Shown here: piece by piece, positions 22,195-33,200 of the stretch
Position numbering within the stretch: position 1 is the first letter of the stretch
Layout: each line of letters opens with the position of its first letter
NCBI GenBank assembly: GCA_050084515.1
Contig: CM114273.1
Location: 37,820,001-37,884,000, forward strand
DNA: 64,000 bases
Direction: 5' to 3'
Source: Blasia pusilla
Lineage: Eukaryota; Marchantiophyta; Marchantiopsida; Blasiales
Program-made: the position numbers and the translations under genes
The notes under the pieces: model-generated
Databases searched by the model: none
Told to the model about the DNA's origin: nothing
The model's input: the letters and a program-made list of their open reading frames with translations, nothing else

Positions 22195-24330
22195 TGCACC
22201 TGTGAATCCATCCTAGCAGCCGCAGCCTGCCATGAATTTGACGTGGACGGCCCTAGCATCCGCTCCAAGGGCAGGTCCATCACCTCCTCTACCATCACCT
22301 CTGAACGTGATGCAAGAACTCCAACTCCGCGCTCACATAGTGAAGCGACCAACCGAAAAGCCTCGGAGGGCGTAGCCCCCAACGTCACAACATGGGAAGC
22401 AGAAAATAAAGGAGTGCGGTACACAATGGTGGCCGCCCCCAACAACGTGCTCGACACATGCCCCTCCTGAGCATCAACAATAGGAGTCGTCGCACTCGCT
22501 TCTCCCATCGCCCTCCGTGCCTGCACACCAACAACATTACCAACTCTCCAGGAACTTTGATGAGGACCCATCGATGGGGTCCTCATCGCTTTGGACAACG
22601 TGAAAGACTGAGGAAGCCTAGTCTGCGGCTTCCGGCTTCCTGTGGATCCAACTCTGCGGGCCGCTCCATGCGTCACAACACGGCGGCCTCCATCTTGGCA
22701 ACCCCGCACATCCATCCAGGATTCTCCAGATCTCTGGCTGCTCCATATGATGTCAATGCCACGGATCCGGCATCGACATCCGTGGCATCGCCGGATGGGT
22801 CCGGCGATGCCACGGACCCATCCAGTAACCTCAATGCCATAGCGGCAATCTGCTCGTGTAGCTGCCAGATCGGCGACCATCCCGGCCTCACGTCCGGCAT
22901 CTCCTCGGTGCGTCTAGGTGGTGGTACTCTATCTCCTCCACGGCAGCTCCACCACCCTGCCGGGCAACTCCGGCTCCTCGCCCCCAACGGGACCACGGTG
23001 CACGATCTCTAGGCCCCCCGGACCGGCTACTCGATCTGGTGCCCTCTCTCGCCCTCGGTCCGGACATAACTCAGGATGTAAATCAAACACTGGGGCGCGT
23101 GTATGACCATACCTCGACAATAGTCACACGATAACCTCTGGTGCAAAGACCATCTCCTCCTCCATCGAGGCACACGTCCATGACCCGGCGTGCAGTGCAA
23201 TCGCGTTGATGATGGGCTCCACCACATGACCAACAAGTAATAGTAGGCGGATGTTGTAGAGCCGCATATGAAGGCGTAGGTCTCTGTGGCACGGCCTCCC
23301 GGTATCCTCCCTGAGCTCGTGGTGCCACAGTCGACCTATCTCGAAGTCCACGTTGCTGCACAGGTGGTGCAGACAATCGTGACTGCTCTCGCCCAGAACC
23401 CATGGTGGCTATGCTCTCCTCCGCCATGTTGCGCTCAATGTTCTCGGCGGTCCTAAAAACATCTGTCAACGTAGGGGAGGTGTTCATAAGAAGCACCCCC
23501 TCCCGCACCCGTGTCCGCAGGGTCCGGTCCAGCATCGCGTACCATGATTGGATAGCCTGAGCCTCTGTCATCCCCTGAGTGACGTTGATCAACCGGCGCA
23601 AGCGAGTGTAAGCCTCACGCAAACTCTCACCCGGGCGCCTCTGGAAGTCGTGGATGCTCCGCAACTTCTCCGTCAACTCAGCAAAGAACTCAACCACACG
23701 GTTGAACCTGGGACGAACCCGACTAGACGGTGCAACTGCTCCCGTGCGAGTGATCCCTCCTAAAACGTCGCTAGTGGAAGAGGCAGTAGCCTCTCCTGAC
23801 TCCTCCTCCTCATCTGGGAACAGCTCCGTCCATGACACATAATGTGGGTCATAGTAGAGCCTCCACGCCTCGATCTCACATGCATATCTCTGAGAGAACT
23901 CATGGTAATCGTCCATGGGCGCCCCCTCTAAATGCTCGAACATACCGTTCCATGTCAGAACGGGTTGAACTCTCTAGAGTTCTGGCCCCCCGGGAGTCGC
24001 ACCAACTCCTAAACTCTGCTATAAAATCATGCAACTCAATCGTGCCTACTGCACCTGAAAACCTACGCGGTCCTCTACCCCGGTCGTCCATCTCGTACGC
24101 CCAACTGGTAGGACCACTCACAATGTGTGGCGATGTGCTCACAAACTCCTCTACACCCTCCCCCTCGTCTGACGATGACACAGAAGGAGGTCGAGGTGGT
24201 CCCTCACGTGGAGACCCTCGAAACCTCGCGCCATTCCGCGGAAAACCTCTAGAGCCACTCTCGGGTTCACCACCTCGCCTCTCAAAGTCCCGAATGGACT
24301 CCGTGATGACCCTCGTGCCCCTCTCACCCG
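22195..24330 (-). pseudogene. DG copy B gag and gag-pol linker
   Basis: The structural protein that forms the particle. A 286-codon open frame (23,083-23,943) has a capsid-like, helix-rich part (RFNRVVEFFAELTEKLRSIH, ESLREAYTRLRRLINVTQGM, AQAIQSWYAMLDRTLRTRVR) typical of plant retrotransposon gag. It is followed by a zinc knuckle CWSCGGAHHQRDC. A second knuckle (CDYC start) is frameshifted. The N-terminal part, with SSSDEGEGVEEF and GTIELHDFIAEFRSW, lies in another frame at 23,900-24,330. The linker toward pol (22,191-22,880) ends where the protease has been deleted. Confidence 0.82.
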
Positions 24331-25551
24331 ATCATTCTGAACCGCGTGAGGAATCCCTCAATCTCATCCCAAATATGCGGCACTCGATCTACACTCTCTC
24401 TTCCAGAGACGTGTAACGTGCGGCAACACGCGGCGTGGTGGGGCAAATCGACCAGGCTATCATCTCATCGACAACCTATCCTCAACTCCGGACATCCCAC
24501 AAAGGTCTATGTCCCCTAAACCACATACATAAATGATGCTCTCAGCATCCACACACCCAATATCCCCAAATAAACTACCCAAATCCCATAATCCCTCACA
24601 CGTGCAGGGTAAAGAACCAGAATGGATAACCTGAACACATGTCGATGTCGCTCCTCAAGAACCGCAAATCTCGAACCCCAACTCGATCGTGGAGACAACT
24701 CCTCCAATCAGCAAGTCATTCTCCTCCCGTACTGACGCTGCTCAAAACTCTTCGATAGACGTGCGGTCCCGGTGAACGGTGCGGCGTTGCAAAGCGGCAG
24801 GAACGGGCTCTTTAACAAAGACGGCCCTCGATGGTGGGATGCGGCACTCGGCGGCATACCCTCCTCAATCAACAATAAACCCACACTCTGCTCCACAATG
24901 ACGGTGCGGCTCCGCGATCGAGACGGTGCGGTGCGGCCATGAGCGGCACGGCGCGAGAATCGGCGGCGCGTTGCGGCTACGGGCGTCACGGCACGATACT
25001 CGATCGTCGTCGAGCGGCTACCAATCACAACATAGCAACATGAAATCAAAACTCAAACACCATAACCGGAGGTCATCTGCCATCACTGGTTGATGAAGAA
25101 ACTGCGATGACGGTGGCGGCCAAAACAAAGTACGTGGTGGCGACGCAAGTCAAGGAATCAACGAACGTCGTGGAAGACCCTCCACTCCGTAATGGCGGCA
25201 ATGGCACCCAAAGGGTGGACAATGGACGGTGCACCGTTGCCAGTGACGGTTGACCGCTGATTGTGAAAATTGACCGTCGACGGTGACGGTTGACCTTTGA
25301 CCATTGACGGTGACTATGATGGCGACGGCCGCCGCCGGTGTGGCGGCTGATTTAGGGTTTGCACAATTTAACCCTAAAAATCGCCTAGCAATGGCAGCTT
25401 TACAAGATTGACCATAACGTTTTGCTCGCAATCCAAATTGCGCAAGTGTTTGTTGCACAACGTGCACAGCTTCACGATCTACGCCAGCATCAAAAAATAT
25501 TTAGAATCAGACATTTTAGTAAAAACTGACGGGGACTATCGTAAAGCCCAA
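24331..25551 (-). other. DG copy B 5' leader
   Basis: About 1.2 kb of relatively GC-rich sequence between the 5' LTR and gag without a conserved protein. It includes a cluster of TTGAC motifs (25,250-25,308). No standard plant tRNA primer-binding site is visible next to the LTR end; the first bases after the LTR read TTGGGCTTTACG. Confidence 0.6.
25250..25308 (+). promoter_or_regulatory. Cluster of five W-box cores (TTGAC)
   Basis: TTGACC occurs at 25,250, 25,270, 25,290 and 25,297, and TTGAC at 25,304. TTGAC[CT] is the binding core of WRKY transcription factors. On the element's own strand they read GGTCAA. The spacing suggests a short degenerate tandem repeat of a GACGGTTGACC unit, so function is only a possibility. 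Confidence 0.4.
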
Positions 25552-26414
25552 TGTCTCTTTCTCCTACACAAAATTTGGCAACGCTCCCGCGCTGATTTCT
25601 CCCAACGAAAATGTAACATCTGTAAAAATACAAATCAGCAAGCTACATGGTGCTCCCGAGAGCACCAGCATGGGGCAACCCGCCCCCATACTCAATCCCT
25701 ATCAACAATTGGGTAGCGCTTCTGCGCGGCACTCTTCCACACGAAAAATCGGCAAATGCAAAGAATAATGAAAGCAGCCCTTGCTCCGGTGAGCACTCCC
25801 ATGAGCCGCTGAACGGGGAACACGATCCCCAACCTGCAAATTAAGCAAGTGACCAGCGAGCTCCCCCATGACGCTCTCTCACTCTCTCATTCTTTCTTTG
25901 TAAAGTAAGATCCAATCTCTCTCTACACCATCTCACACCATAACTCTCAAAGGTGTGCACTCTCTCTCATGTCAAACCAAACCCACTCTCCTAATGAGAG
26001 GCTCGGGTTACACTCACAAGGCAAGGGACCATAGCTCCGTCGCCTCATGCCAAGAGGTTCAACAAACAGAGAATGAGCTCTCAAGCTCTTTCCCCTTGAG
26101 GTATACCCCTCCCCTCTCCCAAGCTCTCTCCATGGTAACCTATTCTCCCAAGTCACCTCCTTGGCTCTTGACCTGATGTAGGAGGTCAAGGGCCACTTAC
26201 CAAAAATAGTAAGTCGATCATATACTCAAAATGGTACTTACCTAAAATAGTAAGTTCCTCAATATGGCTCCAAATGAGCCGAAACGAAGGGGAAACCTGC
26301 TATCTCAGGTTTCCAAGGGCCTCATCAGGTCACCCTCGACCTACTGGGCATGTCCTCCACTACTCATGAAGGCGCTCTATTAGATCCCATCGATCTATCC
26401 TAAAAGACGTGACA
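25552..26414 (-). repeat. DG copy B 5' LTR
   Basis: Minus-strand LTR of 863 bp from TGTCACGTC at 26,414 to AAAGAGACA at 25,552. It matches the 3' LTR at 16,330-17,207 with few differences. The outer edge is fixed by the ATGC duplication. Confidence 0.85.
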
Positions 26415-26426
26415 ATGCGCACGATA

Positions 26427-26560
26427 GATCTCTCCAATGCACAACCATTCTAGGGTGAGCCCTCTAGGGTTGTGATGTTCGGCTTGGCCCTCGTTTGGTT
26501 ATGAGGGTCTTGAAAATCAGACACGTCCATCTATTTGCATGCTTGCATATTTGGGTATGT
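26427..26560 (-). repeat. G2-family LTR, right part (continues 9,680-10,253)
   Basis: Contains GGTGAGCCC, then GTGATGTTCGGCTTGG and CTCGTTTGGTTATGAGGGTC. These match the inverse of 44,250-44,330. Joined to the left part it restores the uninterrupted order seen near 44.3 kb. Confidence 0.7.
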
Positions 26561-26849
26561 ATCTTTCATTTTAAACATATGGTCCATCAACAAGAGAGTT
26601 GCATTTCCCTTGTTGTTTATTAGATCTCGTAGATATTGGATCAAAAGGGCGTGCAAGAGATCATATCATGCCATCAAAATTTGGATATGTTCAAAATATG
26701 CAAAAATATAGGGAAAAGCTATAAGTAAGGTACTCACACTTCAATAGGATAGGATGTGTCTAGCACAACTCACTCTTAATGTTAGACTAAGCATTTTGGA
26801 TTTCATCCCTATACAGTGTATAATCTATATGTCTCATGATGTAAGGCAT

Positions 26850-27430
26850 ATCTTCATCATTGTTGGGAAGAACTATGTCTATGGCGGAACGCTAGCGGGG
26901 ATCCACAAAGCCACTCATGCTCAAGGGTCCAAGGAGAAGAGACCTTGGTGTGATCCACCAAAGTCTTGAACCTAGACTAGCTAGTTGCAAGATTAGAAAG
27001 GGTTCCGGAACAAACCGTAGGACTAACGCAAATCAAGACAAGTACATGCCTTGAAAATAGCCTTAGGTGAGGTAGTGAATAGCTACTCATAGGGACAAGG
27101 GCACGGAGAAAAAGGTGTGAGATCCTTGAGTCAAGTTCCTAGTCAAGGGCAAGAAGCAAGGAACACAAGAGTAGTCAAGAAGGGCAAGACGCTCTGAGAC
27201 TAGTCACCAATCGCTAAAGGCGGCAAGACAACTTTGAGACCCCAAAGGGTGGGAGTCAAGATAAGAGTGAGCCATGAAACACAAGAAGTAAGGATTCAAG
27301 CTCCAAGACGTGTTTGGGAAGTTGGGAGTTACGAAATATGTAGGAAGACTCTTCCAATCCATCTAGGGGGAGAAATAGATAAATGCGGATTCAAGGGTCA
27401 TACAACATGTTTGGGTTGAGGGCCAAAATA
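26850..27430 (+). repeat. Dispersed repeat shared with 61,800-62,200
   Basis: Ordered similarity to 61,800-62,200 includes GGGAGTCAAGATA, AAGACGTGTTTGGGAAGTTG (versus GATGTGTTCGGGGAGTTG) and TTGGGTTGAGGGCCAAAAT. Probably leader or LTR sequence of an older gypsy element. No protein recognised. Confidence 0.55.
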
Positions 27431-28049
27431 AAGGGCTCAAGGTGGATGATGGGAAAGGTGGATTTCCCTTCAATTAACCCATAAGTACCTATATTGCACG
27501 CATGGGGATGGGGTGAGGGGACCCTCTCCCTCCTTACCCATTAAAGTCCATGAACAAGGGACTAAATGGTTACTAGGAAATTTCAGTAGTATCGATTGAC
27601 TCAGTCAAAGACGGGGATAAACCTCGTAGGAGTAAGAAGAAGGCCATCTTCGTAGTCCTACGAGGCCCAAAATGGGAGTAGGTGAAGGGTTGGTGGTAAT
27701 GGTTCAATAGGCCTGGATGTCCCATTGGATTTTAAAGACCTTGAGAGATTCAACAAGGTACTTGACCAAAATGAGAGATACGTGGATGAAATGCCATTTG
27801 GAAAAAAACTTCGCCCAAGACTCATGACGATTTAGTGGAGGATCTTAAACTCAAGAGGCTTGATGTCCAAGGAATCATTGTTGATGAAAAATAGGGCAAG
27901 TGGGGAGTGTCAAAGGAAGGTCATAGGGTCCAACCACTTGTGAATTTCAATGAGGTTCAACATGCCATCTTTCAGGCATTGAAGGATCAATATTAATTGG
28001 AAGAAAAAATTGGCTATGTGGTTGGGAAGACCATGAAAGTTTGTAGCTC

Positions 28050-28710
28050 AACTTGAGTCTTGTCCCCAAGGTATCAATTGGGTGACATGAGGAAGGAGTT
28101 ACCCATGTATAGGGGTGAGATGGACATTAAGTGCCTCAATCAATGGGTGACTAAGATTGAGCACATTTTTGGGACTTATCAAGTTCCAACAGTCAAGTGA
28201 GGAGTCAAGGCCTTCTTGAAGTTGGCACCATATGCACTCATGTGGTATTAGTAATTGTGCAAGGACCAAAATATCACAAAGGTGGATTTGGGGTTGCTGA
28301 ACTCGCCAATGAGGAGATGTTTAGCACTATAGGATCAAATGACCTAGATTAGGATTCGATTGCGGTAGATGCACTTGGAAGGCTTAATTTCAAGCTTCCT
28401 CACTTAGTTGTAGGAGGCATTGGAGGTGATTAATGATACGTCACACACCGACCAAGTCTTCAACTTTGTGGAAGCCATGTCGCCTAAGTTGAAAAGGAAA
28501 CTGAGGGAGAAGAGAGCTACTACGATAACCAATTTTGGGAAAATGAAGGTGACCATTGGTATGATGACTCAACTAGTGGTAGGTGACCCAAGTCTTGAGA
28601 AGGGAGACAACTTAGACAAGATAGTACGGGTTACGAATTCGGGAGCACTATTTGGCAGGAGTACAAGAGGAAACCCAAAGAGACGAGGCCGTAACAAGGG
28701 TGGAGGCTAA
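28050..28710 (+). pseudogene. Gypsy gag remnant
   Basis: Gag-like residues appear in broken frames. GEMDIKCLNQWVTKIEHIFG near 28,110-28,170 resembles the capsid N-terminal region of plant Ty3 gag. The open frame 28,420-28,710 has HTDQVFNFVEAMSPKLKRKL, then a basic tail NPKRRGRNKGGG near the usual zinc-knuckle lead. It belongs to a family different from DG. Confidence 0.6.
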
Positions 28711-30219
28711 GTCACATTAGACTTGTAATTTTAAGAGTCATGCAATCCAAATTGACTAGTAAACTTGAGAATTGGACTAAAATTTGCAACTGCAATGTAA
28801 CTCAAAAGTGGGTAAATTGTTGAATGGAATAATTGACATCAATATTTTATAAAACAAAAAGCTACAAGTATCTTGTAGGAACTTTGCTGAGCTCTAAATT
28901 TGCAATTTTGGGAGTCCAATATTTTTCATAGATATAATTTTGCAAGTACCTTGCTAATATGTTACAAGTGTTTGCAAAGAAAAAAAAGTGACATGCATAC
29001 TCACAATTAACTAGCATATATGGTTATATTTTTGACAATTACTCTTTAGAGTGAATTCATTCGATACTCTCGTAGAGGTTATGTTTACACACAAAGAGGG
29101 ACTAGAACTCTTTGAACAGAACATGCAAACCCTTATATTCATTCTTCTATTATGTATAAGTAAGTTAATGTGCCTCCCCCAAAAAAAAAAAAAACCTAGA
29201 AAATAAAGAAAAACTTGAAACAAAGTTGTGTTTCATCAAATTCCAACTTATTCCCTGTGTACATACTATGCCCACTAAAACACACAAACTTATGATCCAC
29301 ATGACTTCTAGGATGAATTGCTTGGGAGTTGCCACTTCCAAAATGATAATTAAAAATAACCTCACATTAGATTTCTAAAAATCTTAGAAGAAGTCATCCG
29401 AATATAGAGTGTACATGCAAACAACTAATGACACATATTATCCACTCCATTAGGTCATAAAAAAACTCAACTAATCTATATAATTAAAAGAGGATAAGAA
29501 TAAAAAAAAAACCCTCCTCCAATGTTGACATCGGATCTCTAACAATTCTTTTGGTGTTAACACATATTACTTTGAGAGAGAGAAATAAACTAAGAGAAAG
29601 GAAGACCAATGGTGATAAATTAGATTTTTTAAAAAATTTGAAGATCACCTCCGTCTAGCGCACGCACCACTCTAGTAAAATGTAATGCTGAGTTACAAAT
29701 TTTGAGCATATTCATATGAAGCATTATTATTATTTTCGTGACCGTGTGGCACTTTTCGGCTCACATTATTTTTCACGACTAATGGTGCAGATGCATTGCA
29801 TCACTTCCTAACAGCACACTCAATTCAAAGTAGCCTTGAATGTCGTAATTAATACAAGGTTGCCTTCTTTCCAACTTGGGACATACATCAGGGCTTACAG
29901 TGAGATGCAACCATATATACAAAGCGGAATGATATGGCGGCAAACGTCTGTGGTACGAGTTATTTTAGAGTTGGCATAAAAAGTAGTGGCAATGCTGCAG
30001 TCTAATTCTATCATCGCGGGACTGTCAGAACAGTAGCAGAGCTAATATCAAGGAGCATACCCTCACCATGCTCGGGATAGTTCTTTCCCATGATTGCTTG
30101 TACGATACAATTAAACGTCAAACTAGCAGACCCTTGGCCCTGGTAACGAGAAGAACCCTTCTTGTCTCCCTAGCGTCCAGGTCATTCTCAGCATGAGAAG
30201 CATGTAAGTAAGGCAAAGA
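28711..30219. other. 3' intergenic region of the TTLL9-like gene
   Basis: AT-rich sequence with short homopolymers and no recognisable gene or repeat family. The part nearest 30,219 would hold the 3' untranslated region of the minus-strand gene. Confidence 0.5.
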
Positions 30220-33200
30220 TTATCCTGATGAATGCTGGGACTTCATTAGCTGTTTCAATTGTTTTTCCCGGTCATTGTAACAGCCCAGAAATGAGAAAGG
30301 ACTGGCCACTGACTTGGGATTGTTTTCCGCTGCTCCTTGATCAATCAGCAAATCAAATCCTCCAACCTGTGAATATTCATAAGATTTTTAAGTAGTGCTC
30401 TGATTCTACGAGTGCTTACTTAGATAACTTCCAACTGCTTAATTCTTTCCACCTTTGATATGCGTTGGGAAAGAGGATAGAAGTTTATGGGTAAGAATGA
30501 GTCTGCTCTAGTAATTTAAGTGCATCTGAAGAGAGTCACTAATGCCTCATTCATACAGAGACACCTTAAGCACTGAGTGCCTCAGTTTCGTGTCTCTGAT
30601 GTTGCCTTCACTTCTCTTCTTTATTTGTAGCCCAAGAACCTAGATTCTTGGATGACAAATTAGGCTCCACTGGAGAAAGTATTGTAACGGACAGGACTGT
30701 TCACATTATCAGCTTCAATGTTGTAAAGAAAGTTGTTGTTACTCTCTCGCTGACTGATTAGCTCCAACTTCTCAGATTCTTCTTAGAAAAACAAACAGGT
30801 GGAGATTGTCTCCGAACTAACTCACTTGAATGGAAACGTACCTGTAAACTTGTTTGGGGAGGTAATCGATGCTCCATGTCAACGAGAGTCAAAACATCAT
30901 CAAGCATACCAGTCTTGAGTTCATGATCAGCTGGAGTGTCAGCAGCCAGACTTGGTGATGCGTTCACCTCAACAGCACCAAAACATCTTGTCAGGAACAC
31001 TTGCCAAGATGCAGCGCTAATCAGTTCCATTCCAAGCTCTTGAAAGAACAAAGCTCATTAATGTTTTGTCAATTTGATTCCACCTTCAAAACCTGTGTTA
31101 GTTTTTGCTCTTCCAAAGATTTCATATATTTAGGCCATGAACAGATCCATCACAATCTCCAAAGTTCTCAGGTACCAAATTAGGAAGTACCTCAAGCAGC
31201 CATGGTTTCAACCATTTGTCTACCAAAATATCATAGCCGTAGAGCTCAAAGCAGTGTTTGTCTTGAATGATGACGTTTTGCACTGACAATAACGATCGAA
31301 GAATGAGTGACCGAATGTTGTGAAAAAGCTCATTCACCTGCTCCTCCCCATGCTTTGTTATCATGTGCATCTTTAAGCTATGCAATGACCTTCATTCAGA
31401 CAAAGAGCTTCCGTTAGATCCATTGTCTCTGATGGTACTATCAGTGTGAAACTGATACGGTCTCAGTAACCTCATGTCTGGACTGAAGAAGAGAAAAAAA
31501 ACGGTGCTCTTCCAGTTTTCGCAACGGATCAGACAGCAGTATTAACTTGTTTGAGGAACCGTTGAATACCACGCACAGTTTGATCATGATCACCTTTGTT
31601 GATTGAATTGTTTAATATTTCAGAATCACATTGGGAAGCAAGGAAGAACAGGGGTATGCATAGTAAATGGTATCTCAGAGGAAAAGATGTTTTCGTGTCG
31701 AACACACCATTTGGTGCCAGTCTTAGAGTTGTATGTAGGAGCATGCTTCTGGATTGAAAAGTTGGTGAGATGCACAAGTTTATTTCCAATCTCTTCTTTT
31801 TTCATGCTGAAATGAGCATTGGTGAATCTTGCAAATCCGGAACGATACAAGTATGCCTGTTAGGGAAACACAGCTTACTAATTATTGGGTTTCTGATATG
31901 CAGGAGGAGACAAAAATAAGTACAGACGTAATCAGTTCTTACTCCCTCATTCCTTTTGACATAGTTGGTAGACTTCCTTTAGTGGGTCCCCCCTATTCAA
32001 GAACCTGGGCAACCAACAGCTGCTCCAGTTCCAGTAAAATGATGACTAAAATTTGAATACATGTTCTTAGTGGGGTTCTGAGAGAGTTGAGTAGGTGGGA
32101 AATACCTTGAGGGGGGCGTAGGAGAGAACAAGAACGTAGATCCGCAGGTCAAACTTCTTACCCCCGATCAAATATGGAATCTCAATATACTTTTGGACGA
32201 TATAATTCTCTACCTGATTCAGTATATACAACTATATAATGGAGGTTATTGATCAGAGATTCCAAACTACTGTCTTTCTTGAGTGTTCCTCCAAGTAGAA
32301 ACAGTATGGTAATTCTTCGTCATGGGGAGGGTTTCTTTAATTCCCCAATTAGAACTTGTGCTGCGACACGAAAGAACTGAAATACAAGTAAATCCGTTAC
32401 ATGGTAAGCGTGGATTGCTAAGGTCAATGACAAGAATGGTGAAAAATGAAATCGGTCGCATCGTTGGGCTGGTATTGTAACATAGCACATCATGGCTGAT
32501 AATGTCAATTTAAGGAAAGGTAATAACGTAATCAAAGTTTCCTATCCTCAGAATAAAATTGATGATCTAAGTCATCAGGCATGACCAAGTAAGTCTAATT
32601 ACCTGGGGGTTCTCACTTTTCCAGCGGTGGTCTTTCTTCCATTCACTGATCTGGCTCAGCCTGGTGAACAAAAATATACCCCTTCCTCGTGCCTTGCCGA
32701 CAGGCTTCATAATCCAAACTCCCTGTGAGACACATGGAAGAAAGTTATTCTTAAACGAACTCTTGTCTCTTTGAGACGTTTGTTAAGATTCAGGAGTGAG
32801 ACTTCTCTTAAAAGAATTCAAACCAAGAACAGTCGAGGGACCTGAGTTGCAGAAGCTGGTCTTTGGGACCACTTCTTACCGGAACTTTTTTGAATTCCTC
32901 CACAAAAAGCCCATACTCTGCAGGCAGAGCATAGGTTTGTGGAAAAAAGTTGTAACTGCAGGCGTAGCACAAATCAGAGCAATCAAGGCGATTATTTTGC
33001 AATACGTCAATAAGCGTTTTAACCGATAGCTTTCCACGAGCAAGATCTTAGGCTAGGACTGCTGAAAATTCAGAACAGCATTTGGTATAAGGTAAGCAAA
33101 ATGAAGGAAGTACCCTGAAACTGACTGTTCCGAATCTCCTTTGACGTTATCCATTACAGGTTTGATCTAAAATACCATACATTCGTACGCCCTAACAACG

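Larger units (their letters stand above)
16330..26414 (-). mobile_element. DG gypsy retrotransposon copy B (full-length span, nested in copy A)
   Basis: A 10,085-bp minus-strand element bounded by two closely matching LTRs (25,552-26,414 and 16,330-17,207) and flanked by ATGC on both sides (16,326-16,329 and 26,415-26,418). Order in its own direction: 5' LTR, about 1.2 kb leader, gag with zinc knuckle, methyltransferase, reverse transcriptase, RNase H, integrase, PHD finger, 3' LTR. The protease segment is deleted. Frameshifts occur in the nucleocapsid, methyltransferase, RT and integrase zinc finger. LTR similarity by eye is very high, so it is younger than copy A. Confidence 0.85.
10254..26426 (+). 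mobile_element. DG gypsy retrotransposon copy A, itself split by copy B
   Basis: Copy A runs from TGTCACGACA at 10,254 to 16,329, and its last 12 bases resume at 26,415-26,426 after copy B. Flanks GACC (10,250-10,253) and GATC (26,427-26,430) look like a 4-bp target duplication with one C-to-T change. Order on the plus strand: 5' LTR, truncated gag with two zinc knuckles, protease, cytosine methyltransferase, reverse transcriptase and RNase H, a sliver of integrase, 3' LTR. Most of gag and nearly all of the integrase are deleted, and there are many in-frame stops, so it is non-autonomous and decayed. Confidence 0.8.
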
